DNA from: Pelagibacteraceae bacterium AG-390-A23
GTDB lineage: Bacteria > Pseudomonadota > Alphaproteobacteria > Pelagibacterales > Pelagibacteraceae
NCBI GenBank assembly: GCA_003279775.1
Contig: QCGW01000003.1
Coordinates: 1 to 64,000 of the forward strand
DNA length: 64,000 nucleotides
Direction: 5' to 3'
Positions 61,488 through 64,000 of the stretch are shown here, piece after piece; within the stretch, counting starts at the first letter, position 1; each line of letters begins with the position of its first letter. A model generated the notes under the pieces. The model did no database searches, was not told the origin of the DNA, and saw only the letters and a program-made list of their open reading frames with translations. The position numbers and the translations under genes were made by a program.

Positions 61488-63298
61488 TGAAAGGTAATTT
61501 CATAGATAATTTGCCTAAAGTTTATGGAATCTATACTGGAGGATTTATAGGTTTCATAATCATCATGGCAATTGCTGAACAGATGGGTATGACAGCTAAA
61601 GCAATCGGTATTGCTTTCGTTGCATTTACTGTATTCATCTATGCATTAATCGGTTGGCTATCAAGAACAGCCCAAGCAGATGCATATTACGTAGCTGGTA
61701 GGCAAGTACCAACAGTCTTCAACGGAATGGCGACTGCAGCAGACTGGATGTCTGGTGCTTCATTCGTTGCAATGGCGGGTGGTATTTACTTTAAAGGTTA
61801 CGGCTATATGGCACTACTTGTAGGTTGGACTGGTGGTTACGTGCTTGTTGCATCTTTATTAGCACCATACTTAAGAAAATTTGGCTGTTATACAGTTCCA
61901 GATTTTATAGGTACTAGATACGGTGGTAATTTAGCTAGATTTAGCGCAGTGGTAGTTTTAACTGTTGCTTCATTTACTTATGTGACTGCACAAATTAACG
62001 CTACAGGTACTATTGCATCTGTTGCACTTGATATCCCATTCCAATACGCAGTTTATGTTGGATTAATAAGTATCTTATTATGTTCAATGTTAGGTGGTAT
62101 GAGAGGGGTGACTTGGACACAGGTTGCACAATACATTGTACTAATTATAGCTTACCTACTTCCAGTATTCTGGATCAGTAACAAAATGGGTGCAGGTTTC
62201 TTCCCTCATTTTATGTTAGCTGACGAGGTAGCTAGAATTGGTGAATTAGAACAACAGTTCGGTTTTGTTAAAAACGCGGCTGCTGATCTAAAATCAGTAC
62301 CTAAAGGCTTAGCAGGAATAACTAAAGCTCACTCTGCAGTGAACGCTACACCTTGGGCATTTATTTCATTAGCATTAGCGATGATGATGGGAACAGCGTC
62401 ATTGCCTCACGTGATGATGAGATACTTTACTACTCCAAGTGTAAAAGCAGCTAGAAAATCAGTAGGTTGGTCATTATTCTTTATCTTCCTACTTTATTCT
62501 TCTGCTCCAATGTTAGCTACATTATCTAAGTTATCATTGATCGACCCGAATTTACCAACTGGTATTATCGGTAAGACATTTGCAGAAGTGGAAGCGATAG
62601 ATTGGTACCAAAACTGGAACCAAGCAAACCTAATGTTTATCAGCGACTTTAACGGAAATGGAACTCTTGAATTAAATGAGTTCTTCATGGGTGGTAAAGC
62701 CGTTGTGTTAGCAACACCAGAGATAGCTGGATTACCTTACGTAATTTCAGGTCTAGTTGCTGCAGGAGGTATGGCAGCTGCCATGTCTACTGCCGATGGT
62801 TTGATTCTAGCGATTGCAAACGCTATATCACATGATGTTTACTATAAGATCATTGATCCAAAAGCGGAAACTGCAAAACGACTACTTGTTGCAAGGGTAT
62901 TACTTGTAATAATTGGTTTTGCTGGAGCAACTATTGCAGCAATGGAGATTCAAGGAATCTTAGGTTCGGTTATCTGGGCTTTTGATTTTGCGATGTCTGG
63001 ATTGTTCTTCCCACTTGTACTTGGTGTATGGTGGAAGAGAGCTAATAGACAAGGTGCGATTGCTGGTATGCTAGGTGGTCTAATCGCCGGTGCATGGTAC
63101 TTAGTTTGGGTACGAACTGGTGGAAGTGGATTCCTAGGAATTACACAGTTAACATTTGGTATCTTCGGATCAGCTGTTAGTTTAGTTTTAATGGTAGTAG
63201 TTAGTTTAATGACTGCAGAACCAGATAAAGCTACTCAAAAAATGGTTGATGATGTACGTGTACCGAGTGGTAAAACAATTCTTGGTAAATCACACTAA
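61487..63298 (+). CDS. Sodium:solute symporter (VC_2705/ActP-like) with EF-hand-like loop
   Basis: A 603-residue sodium-coupled transporter with about 13 helices. The start segment carries YYVAGRQVPTVFNGMATAADWMSGASFVAMAGG, matching the acetate/pyruvate symporter group, and the partner DUF4212 gene precedes it. An unusual feature is a loop near residues 387-398 reading DFNGNGTLELNE, a textbook EF-hand calcium loop. Acetate or another short acid is the likely substrate because acs lies nearby. A strong terminator follows. Confidence 0.9.
   Translation: MKGNFIDNLPKVYGIYTGGFIGFIIIMAIAEQMGMTAKAIGIAFVAFTVFIYALIGWLSRTAQADAYYVAGRQVPTVFNGMATAADWMSGASFVAMAGGIYFKGYGYMALLVGWTGGYVLVASLLAPYLRKFGCYTVPDFIGTRYGGNLARFSAVVVLTVASFTYVTAQINATGTIASVALDIPFQYAVYVGLISILLCSMLGGMRGVTWTQVAQYIVLIIAYLLPVFWISNKMGAGFFPHFMLADEVARIGELEQQFGFVKNAAADLKSVPKGLAGITKAHSAVNATPWAFISLALAMMMGTASLPHVMMRYFTTPSVKAARKSVGWSLFFIFLLYSSAPMLATLSKLSLIDPNLPTGIIGKTFAEVEAIDWYQNWNQANLMFISDFNGNGTLELNEFFMGGKAVVLATPEIAGLPYVISGLVAAGGMAAAMSTADGLILAIANAISHDVYYKIIDPKAETAKRLLVARVLLVIIGFAGATIAAMEIQGILGSVIWAFDFAMSGLFFPLVLGVWWKRANRQGAIAGMLGGLIAGAWYLVWVRTGGSGFLGITQLTFGIFGSAVSLVLMVVVSLMTAEPDKATQKMVDDVRVPSGKTILGKSH
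62645..62680 (+). other. EF-hand-like calcium-binding loop within the symporter
   Basis: Codons 387-398 of the symporter encode DFNGNGTLELNE: Asp at position 1, Asn at 3 and 5, Gly at 6, hydrophobic Leu at 8 and Glu at 12, the exact EF-hand loop pattern. It lies in a polar stretch between membrane helices, where a calcium ion could stabilise or regulate the transporter. Whether the loop faces the calcium-rich outside cannot be decided by eye. Confidence 0.6.
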
Positions 63299-63306
63299 AT
63301 AATCTT

Positions 63307-63340
63307 TTAAAGGGGCGATTAATTTCGCCCCTTTTATTTC
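63307..63340 (+). terminator. Rho-independent terminator after the symporter
   Basis: Stem of AAAGGGGCGA (63309-63318) and TCGCCCCTTT (63325-63334), loop TTAATT, followed by a T-rich run. It lies 10 bases after the stop of the symporter gene and separates it from the YggT-like gene. Confidence 0.9.
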
Positions 63341-63366
63341 ATAACATTTTCCAATATAAATTTTAA

Positions 63367-63717
63367 ATGTCAGCAAACTTCCATCCTTTAATTTATTTTA
63401 TCGATTATTTGCTTGGGATCATTATGTGGACTCTTATTGGAAGAGTAGCGATGAATATTTTTCAAAAAGAAGACTCGCAGTTTTTTTTCATGAGAGTGTT
63501 CGTAAAATATACAAATCCATTAATTAAGTTATTTAAACCAATAACACCCTCATTTATTATTGGGCCATTGGTGCCATTGTATGTTGCTTGGTTTTTCTAC
63601 ATGATTAGATTTTATTTAATGCCTTGGATCTTAGGCTATTCAGTCATGGGAATGTTGTCATTTCCGTTGGAGAGTGAAATTTCTAGACAAATTTATCAAT
63701 TTTTTAATTCATTTTAA
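63367..63717 (+). CDS. YggT-like membrane protein
   Basis: A 116-residue membrane protein with two to three helices. The TNPLIKLFKPITPSFIIGPLVPLYVAWFFYMIRFYLMP part resembles YggT-type proteins, and it may be a second paralogue of the gene at 53197-53475. It is followed by rpe after about 34 bases. Confidence 0.65.
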   Translation: MSANFHPLIYFIDYLLGIIMWTLIGRVAMNIFQKEDSQFFFMRVFVKYTNPLIKLFKPITPSFIIGPLVPLYVAWFFYMIRFYLMPWILGYSVMGMLSFPLESEISRQIYQFFNSF

Positions 63718-63751
63718 TTTTTAAAATTGATACTAGTTAATCTAGTAATCA

Positions 63752-64000
63752 ATGAAAAATATACAAATCTCACCATCAATACTATCGGCTGATTTTAGTC
63801 AGTTAGGGTCAGAAATAAAAAGACTTGAAGCAGGTGGGGCTGATATGATTCATGTAGATGTAATGGATGGTCATTTTGTTCCTAATTTAACAATAGGACC
63901 ACCAGTAATTAAAGCTCTTAGAAAGCATTGTTCATTAAAATTTGATGTACATTTGATGATATCACCAGTGCATAAATATATAGATGCTTATGCTGATGCA
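63752..64000 (+). CDS. rpe: Ribulose-phosphate 3-epimerase (partial, 3' end outside window)
   Basis: Interconverts ribulose-5-phosphate and xylulose-5-phosphate. Only the first 83 codons are visible. The start ISPSILSADFSQLG, the metal-binding HVDVMDGHFVPN and FDVHLMI are the rpe signatures, all intact. The gene runs off the right edge. Confidence 0.95.
   Translation, partial: MKNIQISPSILSADFSQLGSEIKRLEAGGADMIHVDVMDGHFVPNLTIGPPVIKALRKHCSLKFDVHLMISPVHKYIDAYADA

Noticed and set aside
1..64000. tRNA, rRNA, CRISPR arrays, insertion sequences, integrases or prophage genes
   Set aside because: None found by eye. All gaps are under 180 bases and no TTCGAATCC-type tRNA arm, transposase or direct-repeat array was seen; a tRNAscan/CRISPR search would be decisive.

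Overview
The window is a compact piece of a SAR11 alphaproteobacterial chromosome (Candidatus Pelagibacter / Pelagibacterales). The evidence is the very low GC content, intergenic gaps that are mostly 0-100 bases (none exceeds 300), many 1-20 base gene overlaps, alphaproteobacterial markers (DUF2794, IalB-like protein, hspQ, the divergent tsaD/hemC pair), TRAP transporters with Tat-exported binding proteins, and a structured leader in front of ffh of the kind described from SAR11. I see no rRNA, tRNA, CRISPR array, insertion sequence, prophage or integrase.

Layout. 1-3550: rpsP (partial) and ffh leave leftward from a structured leader RNA; dapF-ftsY leave rightward. 3543-15842: two leftward TRAP operons. 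The first is dctP-dctQ-giant dctM-MFS-hydrolase. The second is dctP-dctQ-dctM-amidase plus a 58-residue membrane protein that is easy to miss. 15969-23763: an ABC transporter with two different ATPases (GlpSTPQ-like polyol type) in one operon with a zinc alcohol dehydrogenase. It faces a GAF/Fis-type activator across an intergenic region holding a sigma-70 promoter and a 10-bp inverted repeat whose arms are 41 bp apart. 23770-32078: a glycolate/glyoxylate block with two reductases, glcF (frameshifted), glcE, glcD, an aminotransferase and an FMN 2-hydroxyacid dehydrogenase. 32091-36726: a PagL-like lipid A deacylase and ccmHGFEDC for cytochrome c maturation. 36906-42671: hspQ, yciB, DUF2794, a Bax-inhibitor-1 protein, an aldo/keto reductase, an IalB-like protein, argG and two small membrane proteins. 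42678-49167: a photobiology neighbourhood with two unusual photolyase-family proteins, DUF2256, a glutamine amidotransferase, an SDR lacking the usual tyrosine, a PQQ-type dehydrogenase and an MBL hydrolase. 49162-57855: an AEC carrier, a TauD-type dioxygenase, a haloacetate-dehalogenase-like hydrolase, folD, yggT, mscS, hemD, hemC and, divergently, tsaD. 57946-64000: an EVE protein, acetyl-CoA synthetase with a lysine/arginine-rich tail, an acetate-type sodium symporter (two subunits, one with an EF-hand-like loop), a YggT-like protein and the start of rpe.

How the genes may work together. The ABC transporter, alcohol dehydrogenase, glycolate oxidase, glyoxylate aminotransferase and reductases could feed small alcohols or diols through glycolate and glyoxylate to glycine, which matters in SAR11 because several strains need glycine or serine and can use glycolate instead. 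This is inference from context. Each of the three solute-binding-protein genes is followed by a strong hairpin before the permease genes, a shared way to make more binding protein than membrane subunit. acs and the two-subunit symporter suggest acetate use.

Most notable items: the glcF frameshift at a seven-base A run, the activator/inverted-repeat control region, the basic tail on Acs, the EF-hand loop in the symporter, the FeS-ligand-poor photolyase, the photolyase-family protein with its FAD domain at the N terminus, and the giant DctM.
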